Shown here in pieces: positions 33,660 to 43,786 of a stretch of 64,000 nucleotides of DNA. Position 1 is the first letter of the stretch; each line of letters starts with the position of its first letter. The DNA is from Saccharum officinarum (taxonomy: Eukaryota > Streptophyta > Magnoliopsida > Poales > Poaceae). The stretch covers positions 24,053,784-24,117,783 of the forward strand of contig CM036199.1 in assembly GCA_020631735.1 (NCBI GenBank). The letters run 5' to 3'. The notes beneath the pieces were generated by a model, which worked only from the letters and a program-made list of their open reading frames with translations, ran no database searches and was not told the origin of the DNA. The translations under genes and the position numbers were made by a program.

Positions 33660-36600
33660 TCAAGACTGTGAATGCGACTGCAAGTCCCCTCCTTCGTACA
33701 CAGCAGATGCCTCAGAGAGATAAAGTTCTGCAATTGCATTATGCAAAGCAGCACCAAGTGGAATGACGTCCTCATCAACGAAGAAATAAGGGTTGTGAGC
33801 TGAGTGAACGGAGCCAACTTTCTCGTTTCTAATTCCGATGCCAAACATAACACCAGGAATCAGCTGCTGGTAGAAAGCAAAGTCTTCGCCTGCCATGATC
33901 TTCTCTCCAGGCTCCACCTTGTCCGGGCCAAGCAAGCGTCTGCTGACATCCTCTACATGGCGATGCAGCTTCTCATCGTTCACAACAGCAGGGTACATTG
34001 GGTAGTCCCCACTCTTCATATCAACGGCTCCCTTGCATCTATGTACTGCAGCCTGGCCTTCTACTACCTGAAAAATGGTGAATTCCCATTTCCTTCTGAA
34101 TATGTGAATCCTATTAATTGCAGAGTTACTATTTATTAGAAGCATCTATTATTCTGAGAATTAGGTAAATACTGTTGCTTACTTTTGAAAGGGGAACACT
34201 AATTCAACTTTGACAAGACTAAGAACATTGCCATGGACTACTCACATAAAGAAAAGCATGAGTTGCTAACTTTGTGTTCAGGCATACCAGAATAACACTG
34301 AACTGGAACCATGTGTTTCTATGGGCGTATGGGGCAGTTACAGGTCTATAATACTAAACCATTCATTGCATAAGTAGTTTGAAAGCTATTGCGAAGGAAA
34401 TGCATCTGTGCCACAATGCTTTGAATGTGCTAGCTCATTTAGAAGACATCTGTATCACAATAAAATAAATAACAACAAACAAAATCATGCATAATACATG
34501 ATTTTACTAACCTCTTTAACCCTTCTCTGCAGACGATAAAGGCCTTCAGTGGTGAGGCTCCTCAAAGTACCTCCAAATTCAACGACGTCAGGGGTAGCAT
34601 CAAGGGCTTTTCCAGCTTTCACATAGGTAACCGAGACCACCTGAACAAAATAAACATAAATTGTCAAAAGGATTTTATGGAATTTATGTCCAAGATTTTC
34701 ACCAATAGCATCAATATACGAAAAAACATCGATATTCCCTTCAGGTTAGTCACTCCAGAATAGACCGACTATGGAGTTCACTGTTAATGAAGGAAACAGA
34801 CGACCTCTCAACTAGAAGTCTAGAAGTGAGTAAGGTTTGCTTTTTTTTTATGAAAGAAGAATTATATTAGATAATAGCAGGGTACATCAACACGTTACAA
34901 GCACTCTGGATTACACAAATATCCAAAAACTGATTTTCATCTAAATTGTACCCACGCTGTGAATAGCTCAAGATCTCAAAACCAAACTTGTACGACACTT
35001 TGCAGTATGGATGACCGCACAGGCAAACACTCGACAAAAGGCCTGAGAATAGATGCCCAACGAATGACGGCTAACATTCATGTAGGCGGAGTTGAGAAAC
35101 TTCTTCTTTCTGGTGTCTTTCTTCTTTTCTTTCTGCCACCGAAGAATGAGGAAGACTGATCTGAAACTTATTCTCCCTAATCCTTCATTGTGGCCAGATC
35201 TAACCACAATAAAATGAAGAAAAAAACGAAGAAAATTATTCCACGGTGGCGACACCATCTCCGCCTTGATGTCGTCATTCGGAAATAAAAGTCTCCATGT
35301 CGTCAAACCGGTGAGGATGCTGACGCCGTAGTTGTTGCGAAAACGATTCCACCCTGTCCTCTCGCCGTTGCCAGAGAGGAGAAAATAAATCCCTAAAACC
35401 AAGAAACTTGGCATGGAGAGACTCTAACCCTAAAGACTCGATCTACTAGGAAAACTTATTAAAAACGATGGATCCCCACTCCCTCCGGCCTCCGGCGATA
35501 TGCCGGAGGGGAGGAAGGGGGACCAGCGGTGGTGGAGGCGAGGGCGGCCGCGGCGCCGCTGAGTCGCGAGACCCTAGCGGCGGCTACTGCGAGAGAGCTA
35601 GAGTTTTAGTAGTGTAAATCGAAGGTTTGGTAGAGATGTTTGTGCCCCTTGTTCTTCTTAATATAATGATATGCAGCTCTCATGCATGTTCAAGAAAAAA
35701 AAAACTAGAATGAGTACAATGTGTAAACATGACTGTTATGCCCTCAATTGAGGTTTCTTTAACATAATTTAGTAGTAAATAAAAATAGATTCCAAATCGC
35801 CCTAAGTTAGCCTGCATGAAATCAGCAACATGGTGGGTGCCCAAAATACACATGGGAACAAATGCAGAATCAAGGGCTCAAGACAAGGTTTTATCTGCTG
35901 GAAACAATCCTTTTATCTGAGAAAAAGGATGAACTAGCAGCTGGCCGAGTCAAAACGTTATTACAAGTTTACAACTATTATGCAGTCTGTGCGGGCTGAT
36001 GCTTAACCTTTATCAACAGGGTATACTACTAGTCTACCGTAAAGGGACTACCAAACCAAGCCTCAGTTAACTGTCTACAAGCAAAATATTTATTTCATTG
36101 TAGTTTCTAATCTTGATTTATGTGCAATGCCTTTCTACAGCATGCTAAAGAAATCCACAAAGTAAAATACTATAATCAAAAGCAGTATCATACTTGGCTG
36201 TGAAGAGGATCATCTTCTCTGGAAATAAGCTGCTGCAGGGACAAGATGGCCAATGATGCAGCGACAATAGGATCCACATTTAAGTGTGGGGTTTCAGCCA
36301 TCCCAGTTTTACCTTCTATTTTTGCTTCAAAGAAACATACAGCTGCTTGTGTTGGTCCTGGGTGAGCTGCTATTACACCAGTTGGTATCCGATAGTCAAC
36401 ATGCATTGCAAATATGGCTTCAACACCATCCAGAACCCCTTCACTTATCATATGAGATGCACCTGCACCACCTTCCTCGGCAGGTTGAAAAAGGAGTCTC
36501 ACTGTTCCCTTCACAGTAATAAATATCAATTAATTAATTACTCCATATAAAATCAAGGTTTTTTTTTGAGAAAAATCTGAAGTAAGGTTGTAAAAAGTGG

Positions 36601-37565
36601 GCTAAACCATTTAGCGGTAGCGTCCTCTAGAAGAGAGCACTAATTATCTAGATTAGACTAACTCAGTTCAGAATACAAGACAAACCATCATACGATTCTG
36701 GAGCTGCTCCTAAACAAAATTACCACAACTGAAATCAGGATTTTTTTTATGGAAGAAATCAGGATGTTCACTGCCTGTGAATTGTTCATATTCAGTATTG
36801 CCACGCTAGTTAAAATGGCATGCTGTATATGAGGATTCAAACAAAGGCTAGGCACTTTGCTTAACTACCTTAGCTTAGAAATTGAAACAGAACCCCAATT
36901 CTTGAACAACTCGTTCTGTCTTACATGGAAGAGAATTTGTATGGAAGTACACACCTTGAGCTGATCCTTACGCTGACTGAGTAACTTTGCTGCCCCCAGA
37001 AGCATCGCTGTGTGGACATCGTGCCCGCAGGCGTGCATCACTCCGTCCACCTTGCTCCTGTGCTCCCACTCCACTAATTCCTACAGTCGGAGCCAACAGA
37101 ATGACATCAATTCAACGAAGCAGCTGCCATCCTAATTCCCCCCCCCCCCCCCCCCCCCCCCAGGCCGGAACGGATCCGATCATATAGAAGTGGAGACACA
37201 AGATACTATCTGACCCAAGCGAAACAGGAGAAGCATCAGAAAGGGGCAGCGCGAGGGACCTGGAGCGGGAGCGCGTCCATGTCGGCGCGGAGCGCCACGA
37301 AGGGGGGCGCCCCGGAGCCTAAATCAGCGACGACGCCCGTTCCGGCGACGGCGCGGGTGGAGAGGCCGAGGCGCTCGAGCTCCTCGCGGACGAGGGCTGC
37401 GGTGCGGTGCTCCCTGAACGCGAGCTCCGGGTGCGCGTGGATGCGCCGCCGCACGCTCACCATCCACTCCCGCTCCCCCCACGCGCGCCGCAGCAGCTCG
37501 TCCCCGTACTCATCCGCTGAAGCTGAGGAGAAAACGAGGAGGAGCAAGAGGAGAGGGATCGCCAT
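33660..37565 (-). CDS. IAA-amino acid hydrolase ILR1-like (M20D amidohydrolase)
   Basis: Five exons on the minus strand: 37565-37260, 37080-36955, 36508-36194, 34640-34512 and 34067-33660. All have GT-AG borders in phase 0 and together encode 427 residues. An N-terminal hydrophobic stretch (PLLLLLLVF, 4-12) is a signal peptide. The M20 catalytic domain has the metal ligands C120 and H122 (HACGHD), E155/E156 (PAEEGG), H180 (AMHVD) and H383 (AHNPYF). The bacterial-exopeptidase dimerisation part lies at about 195-300. In this family the enzyme frees auxin from amino acid conjugates, usually in the endoplasmic reticulum; the tail here (SHSQS) lacks a KDEL-type signal. M214 stands where many relatives have His (GxGGHA), so substrate use may differ. 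Length and exon layout fit plant ILR1-like proteins. Intron 3 is enlarged by retroposon-like insertions (34844-35705). Confidence 0.93.
34844..35705. mobile_element. Retroposon-like insertions in ILR1-like intron 3
   Basis: The left part starts with a T-run (34844) followed by ATGAAAGAAGAATTATATTAGATAATAG, which reads as an inverted poly-A end. The right part ends CTTAATATAATGATATGCAGCTCTCATGCATGTTCAAG plus an A-run (35695-35704), like the 3' ends of grass LINE-type elements in plus orientation. Two opposite retroposons side by side, or a rearranged one, would explain it. A related copy of the left part is at 22845-23160. No intact ORF is present. Confidence 0.6.
37138..37161 (+). repeat. Run of 24 C in ILR1-like intron 1
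   Basis: An uninterrupted run of about 24 C lies some 60 bp from the acceptor of exon 2 (G-run on the sense strand). Its exact length is doubtful, since sequencers misread such runs. Confidence 0.9.
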
Positions 37566-37739
37566 GGTGGTTTGGCACCGCTCTCCTCCTCGCGGCCGGG
37601 GTCTCGAGGTAGGTGGGAGCTTTGATTTTGTCAAGCTCGACTGCTCGAGCCTCGAGGAAACGGACGCTGACGTACATAGTATAACTCGCGGACTGCCAGT
37701 GAAAATATACGTTGCACCAGCGGAGCATTTGCCGAACCG

Positions 37740-38232
37740 GGGTTGTTTAGTCGGTGAAAAAGTTTAGGTTTGGCTACCGTAGCACTTTTCGTTTTATTTG
37801 GTAATTTGTGTTCAATCATGGACTAATTAGGCTTAAAAGATTTGTCTCGTGATTTATAACTAAACTGTGTAATTAGTTTTTTCTTTCGTCTACATTTAGT
37901 ACTCCATGTATGTGCCGTAAGATTCGATGTGACAGGTACTGTGCAAACTTTTTTGGGTTGCATGGGCAACTGAACAGGCCCTTAATCAGGGTGTGTTTAG
38001 ATGGTTGTAAAGTGTGTGTAAAGTTTCTGTAGTACTTTTCGTTGTTATTTGGTAAAATTTATCTAATCATGGACTAACTAGGCTCAAAAGATTCGTCTCG
38101 ACATTTACAGACAAATTGTGTAATTAGTTATTTTTTTACCTATATTTAATGATCTATGCATGCGTCCAAAGATTTGATGTGACGGAGAATCTTGTAAAAT
38201 TTTTGGAATTTTGAAGTAACTAAACACTGCCT
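37740..38232. mobile_element. Two adjacent Tourist-like MITE copies upstream of the ILR1-like gene
   Basis: The copies at about 37740-37981 and 37988-38232 each start (G)GTTGTTTAG/GTGTGTTTAGATGG and end AACTGAACAGGCCC or TAACTAAACACTGCC. Both hold GACTAA.TAGGCT.AAAGATT.GTCTCG and TGTGTAATTAGTT. They stand head to tail. The nearer one begins about 175 bp upstream of the start codon. Confidence 0.75.
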
Positions 38233-39080
38233 CAGATGTCCACTCGAATTCAGAATTCAGAAATCAGAAGACGATGAATCGAAACTTATCAACATGCTAC
38301 CCGTGAACGAGTTTTTGCTGGACATTATTGTGCAACACCAATTGCAATTACAACGATATAAAATGTTGAGAAAGCAACCGTCAGTCTACTCGTACAGGTA
38401 TATTTACTACTACCGAAAGCAGTACAGCTGACTGAGAGCAAGGATGATTCAATCCCAATTCCTATCTGTCTCACTCTGGGCTAACATTGCCTATTTTCTG
38501 TTTCTTTGATTGCCTGCATCTATGTGAAGGACATCCAAAACGTGCTCCCGCGCTGTTGTGATTTGTTCTATGGGGCTTGTAAACCCATTCCTGAAATTCA
38601 CTGGAGCAAATTAGCATTAGTAAGAAATAACAGGAAAGTGTTACTAGCTGCCCTAGGAAATGAATATTATTAGCATATCTTCAGCTAAGTACTGACGGAT
38701 GTGGCTATCCAGCCTGGAAAGTTGAGATAATGTTGCAAATACCCACTTCCCAGACCCCAGTAATCGTGCTAGGGGGACATGTAGATACAATGTTATCTAT
38801 AGCTTAACAGATGAGCTCAAAAACAGGAAAGATTTATTTAGCACCAACATCTCTAAGAACTTTGTATTCTGTAATGTAGCATGCTATAGCCTATGAATAC
38901 TGTATAGGTTGCTGACACAAAAGCATGGGAAATTTTAGATAAAGAATGTCCGTGGCAACACGAATCCACGAATATTAGCCACAACATATGCCCCTGCTTA
39001 TGTGCTTTATTATGCCGCCAATGTATACTATGATCTTTCCTCAAAATATGTTTACTATGATCTCCAAATATTTCTGCGAA
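38233..39080. other. Intergenic, no feature recognised
   Basis: AT-rich sequence without an ORF or repeat that I can identify. Confidence 0.5.
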
Positions 39081-39089
39081 CACAAAGTT

Positions 39090-40589
39090 GACAAGTACCC
39101 TTGTGTGTTCGTTTTGTCATGAGTGATTGTCAATGTGATTCACGAAGTAGGTTAAGTGGTGACTAACCCTACCATGGTGAAAGTTATGTGTGCATGTCTC
39201 TTGGCTCGTGATGTGCAGGTGTGGAGCACGGAGGCGGTAGTCGACAGCGAGGTGAAGGTTAAGGAGGACGTGCCGTGCCGACAGACCGGGAGTGGTGAAG
39301 GACGGACGTGAGGCTTGGACCGCGAGGGACCAAGAAGCCGGGTGACTAGCCGCAGTGGCTGACACTTGGGACATCGACAAGTGCAAGTGTACATGGTGAT
39401 GAAGACGGCGTCGGCCAAGTCAAGATGGAGACGATGGCGTCGTGGCACTTGGCGGAGGCCGGTGGGCCGAGTCAAGGAGGAAGGCGAATGCGTCATGCTT
39501 GGCGGGAGGTCGGACACGCGTCGACATCGGGGGTTTGGTGGTTTCGTCCTCAAAACCATCGGCGGGGGACGCGCATGGAGTACGCTACTCGCGAGCGGTT
39601 TGGTGGTTTGGGCCTCAAAACCATCGGTGCCGGGTTTACGGGTTTGGGCCTCAAAACCCGGACGAAGGTTCCGAGGAGGAACGGACGGCACGTGGCGGCA
39701 TCGAGGAATTCGCGTCGAGGCGAAGCTACCGGTGAGGAGGCGCGGTGGCCGTCGGATGAAGATGACACCAGGTTGGACCATAACGCCCTTGGGCTAAGTG
39801 GTTTGACTCAATTGTATCCAGGGGCAATTTGTTGTCTTGATTCGTGCTATGACGTGAGTAGAATCTTTCCACCGAAGGAAATCCATCAATTCCTCACGAG
39901 CAAGTAGATCGGGCGATTTCTTGGTTTAGGTCTCAAGAACCGGTGTTTTTCGTTCTCCTTCGATTTCCCGTTGATTGGCTTCAAATTGGGCGATGACCTC
40001 TTAGAGGTAGCTCTCCTACTGCCTTGTGATCATGCTCACCAAGTTTCGTGGCAGTTGGTGAAGATTTGGCCGCAAATCAGAAGATCAAAGAGAGGAGGCG
40101 ATTTTCGGAGCTCTCTGTTCCTGCTGTTTCGCGATTCGCGGACAGTCCGCGGTAGTGTAGCGGACAGTCCGGGAGTTGAGATTTTTTTTCTGTGCTTTCT
40201 TTGCTGCACGGTGTCCGTACTTGCGGACTGTCCGGCCCCCAAGCCCAGACTGTCTGTGGTACTGTAGCAGTTGTTTTTCAGTCGAGCACAGAACTGTTTC
40301 CGCGAAGTTCTGTTTCAGATTTTTGACCTGCGGACTGTTCGCGGCTCGCAGTCTGTGTTGTTGCGATCCGTTTCTCGCCCGTTCGGTTTCCAATTCGAGT
40401 TCCATCTTTTGCGTTGGGTTTCTAGTGATCTGAGAAACGTCTTTAGGGTCTCTTAACTCTTGGTGGATCGAGTTTTCGTAGCTTTTGTTTGTGTGCCTTT
40501 TGGGGTTGATTTTGGAACAGCGGTCGAACGTTTCGAAAGAAATTTGAGGCTCCCATTCACCCCCCTCTGGTCGCCGTTTCCGGTCCTTC
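39090..40589 (+). repeat. Solo LTR, or LTR remnant, of a Copia (SIRE/Maximus-like) element
   Basis: The right end (CACCCCCCTCTGGTCGCC...GGTCCTTCA) is the 3' end type of SIRE/Maximus-like grass LTRs and parallels the Copia LTR at 55051 (CACCCCCCTCTAGT...GACCCTTCA on the minus strand). No primer-binding site or internal region follows, so it is solo or truncated. Inside are three copies of a unit GGTTTGG(T)GGTTT.G.CCTCAAAACC (39529-39658) and several GCGGACAGTCCGC-like palindromic words (40136-40360). The left boundary is approximate. Confidence 0.6.
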
Positions 40590-40609
40590 AATTATCCTGT
40601 CAGCGCACT

Positions 40610-40990
40610 ACTTTGCTAGCTCGATTTGGATCATGTTAAATTTAGCATCCTAACTCTTAGCACTTACTAGCAACATTGACCTTGCTAATTTTTTTTTCTA
40701 GTAGTTAGCATACAGTACCTCTTAGTGGGCCTGTTTGCATTCATACTACTAAGTATCCAAACGCCACCTTAGCAACATGGAGGCCTCACCAAGTAGGCCC
40801 TGCTTGGATCCATGTGGCTAATAGCTAGCAACTAAAAATTAGTAGACCTGGATCTAAATATGCCACATACTAATAGGTGTGCTAGCTAATAGCAAGAACT
40901 AGCAAGATTGATGTTGCTAGCAAGTGCTAAAAGAGTTACGAGTAGCACTCTAATTTTGGAAGGATCCAAACATACCCGTACAACCTACTA
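40610..40990. mobile_element. Inverted-repeat MITE-like remnants
   Basis: Words such as TTAGCA, GCTAGCAA, GTGGGCCTGTTTGCATTC, AGGCCCTGCTTGGATCC and GGATCCAAACATACCC occur in opposite orientations, as in degenerate MITEs standing next to each other. Confidence 0.4.
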
Positions 40991-41582
40991 CCTGCTAACT
41001 CCTTTAACTTTTTTTTTATAAGGAACTCCTTTAACTTTGTCACTCATTGAATACAGACAAAGCTCATCCACTTTCACAACAGCCAAATATGCATTTCTTG
41101 CTTCTAGGTTTTACTCAACTTTGGACAAGGTTGTCGAGGAGTGTTAGCAACTACTTGCCATATAATGCTAGCAGCCATGCAGTTCTTAGATTTCAGAGAT
41201 CAAGCTCCAATTTGGCTAATGTAAATTTAGCGCCAACAAAAATTTATAGACTTTTAGTAGCACCATAAAGATGTGTGTTTCAATCGAGTGTCACTTGCAC
41301 AACCTACTTTGCACATGAGGGAGCATTGGAAGTTGGTGAAATTTGAGTACACTCATCGTTTTCTCGCCGTAGCTCATTTCAATCTCATCGTCAATTGATC
41401 ATATCGACACCACTACTGTCCAGCTCCGACTAACCATGAACGATATCTATCTAGTAATAAAAATACCCAGAAATTCCAAACCATTTTGCATTTTCACGAT
41501 TTCTACATTTAATGCTGACTCAAACAACTAAATTCTCGTTACCGAATCAAAACACGATATCACTCACCTTCCTTCCTACGCA

Positions 41583-42041
41583 TCACGCATGGAACTGCAG
41601 CAAGAGATCCATGGCCGCGCGCCGCCGCCCCTCGACGTCCAGCACCGGCGCGGCGGCGCCTGCCGCCGCTTCGGAACTGCTGCTCGAGCGGCGCCCTAGG
41701 GGCCATGAAGGCGGCACGGGACGCTTCCGCCGCTTGCTCCCCTGCAGGCCGCAGTCCCGGAGCCCCTCCTCCACCTCCTCGACCATCTGCGCCCCCACCC
41801 CATCCTCCTCCAGCTCCTCGCCGCTGTCCGCCATGGGCTGATCATCGCCGGACGATGCGTCGAGGCGGGAGAGGAAGGAACCGATGACGGCGTGGGCGTC
41901 GCGGAGGGCAGACACCGCGGCGGCGGCATGGGAGGAGGGCGCGGGGGCTGAGAGCGCGGCCGCGGCCGCCGCGGCGCGGTGGATGGCGGCGGTGAGGTCT
42001 GTGAGTGGCGGGGTCGGTTGCGGCGGCAGATCGAGCTCCAT
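41583..42041 (-). CDS. Small conserved-looking protein of unknown function (152 aa)
   Basis: A single-exon frame of 152 codons with ATG at 42041 and TGA at 41583. The N-terminus (MELDLPPQPTPPLTDL) leads into an Ala-rich helical region, about residues 18-60. An acidic stretch follows (EELEEDGVGAQMVEEVEEGL), then a basic patch with a likely nuclear-localisation sequence (GSKRRKRPVPPSWPLGRR), an Ala/Ser-rich linker and the C-terminal helix RRRAAMDLLLQFHA. The start is followed by a sensible frame to a natural stop, codon use is GC3-rich like other grass genes, and the basic and C-terminal motifs look selected. I do not recognise a named family. It may be a nuclear protein. The antisense frames here are shadows. 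Confidence 0.65.
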   Translation of the reverse strand: MELDLPPQPTPPLTDLTAAIHRAAAAAAALSAPAPSSHAAAAVSALRDAHAVIGSFLSRLDASSGDDQPMADSGEELEEDGVGAQMVEEVEEGLRDCGLQGSKRRKRPVPPSWPLGRRSSSSSEAAAGAAAPVLDVEGRRRAAMDLLLQFHA

Positions 42042-42251
42042 AGCTTCTCTTGGAAACGGAGCTGAGGAACTACGATGGCGGTGGAGATGAGTGCAAAGAA
42101 TCCGCGCGGCGTTTCTGCGGTGCCGTGCGAGCAGCGGTGGGTAAACGCTGGAAACTTCCAGAAGTATCCGAAATGGAGAATGGCACGTGCCCTCCTAAAC
42201 CGTCTTTAGTTCGAAATTTGCAGAGTAGGTATCATTACGTTTTTCTTTTAG

Positions 42252-43400
42252 GATTTGCTAACGTCAGGACGTCCGGCGTTAGCGTCCGAACCATGCCCGC
42301 ATAGGAAACAAGCGAGTGTCTACCACGTCGGGTTCACGAGCGAGCGCACTAGCAGTGGACCCGTGCCACCCTGGCCGTCGCCCGCACGATCAGCCATTCC
42401 CCACGCGTATCTCATGTGCAACATCCGATTTACTTTGGAAACATCCAGATGCAACAACATAAAAAAAGACAAATGAAACATTTGAAACAAGTATCTGAAA
42501 TACTTGCGAAAACTCTTAAAATTTTTTTGAAAACGATTGCAAACATATGCAACATCTATATGAAACATTTGCAAACATATGTATGAAACACTATAAACAT
42601 ATGTATGAAACACCTAAAAACACTTAAAACATATGTTTACAACATGCATGTATATGCAACATTTTGATCTACTTTTGCAACATCTAGATAAAATACTTGA
42701 ACATACATCTAGAATAGATGAAACATTTAGAACATACACTTGAAACATACATGTATAGCTATTACAACATGTGCAACATCCCGATTTACTTTTACAACGT
42801 CGCTATACAATACTTGCAACATACCTCTAAAATATCTGAAACACTTGAAATATACTCTTACAACATGCGGTTTTCACCCTTCTTCTTCCGTATGACGCAA
42901 CACAAAGCGGGGGACGGACGATTCCGGCAAGCCAACAGCCTAGGATGGTGGCATGGCCTGGCTGCGGCCAGCAGCGCCTGCACCTGCGCCTAGCCTAGGC
43001 CCGGCCAGCGACGGCCCCCTTTCCTCGGCGCTTGACCTGGGCGCAGCAGAGGACAGAGCACGATAAGGCGCGACAGGGGACGGAGGCAGGGATGGGGGCG
43101 GCGTGGGGGATGGCGTCGACGGCGCGCCGGAGTGGGCCACGGCACAGCAAAGTGGGGCGGGGCGGCGACACCATGCGATGCGGAGTGGGAAGAGGAGTGC
43201 GGAGCAGCGCGGGATGAGAGCGGATGCGGCGCCGCCGCGCTGGAGAAGGCTACAGCGAGGAGCCTCGCACTGGAGAAGGGAGCAACGCTGTCTTTTTTTT
43301 TTGGAGAAGCGGAATAACGAGCGGCGCTGGATAAGGCGAAGTGTGGTCCGAGGCGTTCGTCTGTCCAACGCCCTATATGGAGCATTACCCTTTTTTACTA
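42252..43400. mobile_element. Candidate non-autonomous DNA transposon with a GAAACAT/GCAACAT array
   Basis: 42420-42870 is a degenerate array of GAAACAT, GCAACAT and GAAATAC words, followed by GC-rich sequence (42890-43350). Part of it recurs at 12408-12960. The left end (ACGTCCGGCGTTAGCGTCCGAACC, about 42268) and the right end (GGTCCGAGGCGTTCGTCTGTCCAACGCC, about 43347) share inverted words, weakly suggesting Mutator-like termini. No transposase is present. The boundaries are uncertain. Confidence 0.45.
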
Positions 43401-43524
43401 TCTTTGTCCTAACTCCCAAAAAAAAATACTCACTCTTACAAGATGCTAGTTATTTTTGAAACCTAAAAGTGTAGTTATTTTGATATGGGGGAGTAGGTCC
43501 TAACTGCATAGTATCCTATATTAT

Positions 43525-43780
43525 GTACTCCCTCCATCCTAAAAATATATAATTTTAACTGTTTTTAATACAATAAAAGTTTGACCAAATACATAGAAAA
43601 AATATCAACGATCATGATACCAAATAGTTATATTAAGAAAATATATTTAATGTCCAACCTAATACAACTTATTTGGTATTATAAATATTGATAATTTGTT
43701 TTATAAATTTAATCAAATCTAAAATGATTTAATTGGATACTATGCTAAAATTATTTTTTTTCAGGACGGAAGGAGTGTTA
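43525..43780. mobile_element. Stowaway MITE directly after the WAP-like stop codon
   Basis: The termini CTCCCTCCATCCTAAAA and TTTTTTTCAGGACGGAAGGAG are the classic Stowaway (Tc1/mariner) ends, with TA on the left side. The AT-rich interior is about 250 bp. Its right end lies some 10 bp from the stop codon of the minus-strand gene (43787). Confidence 0.85.
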
Positions 43781-43786
43781 CCAAAC

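Noticed and set aside
39090..40589. Protein-coding gene on either strand at 39150-39900
   Set aside because: The frames follow internal tandem units of an LTR and give low-complexity products.
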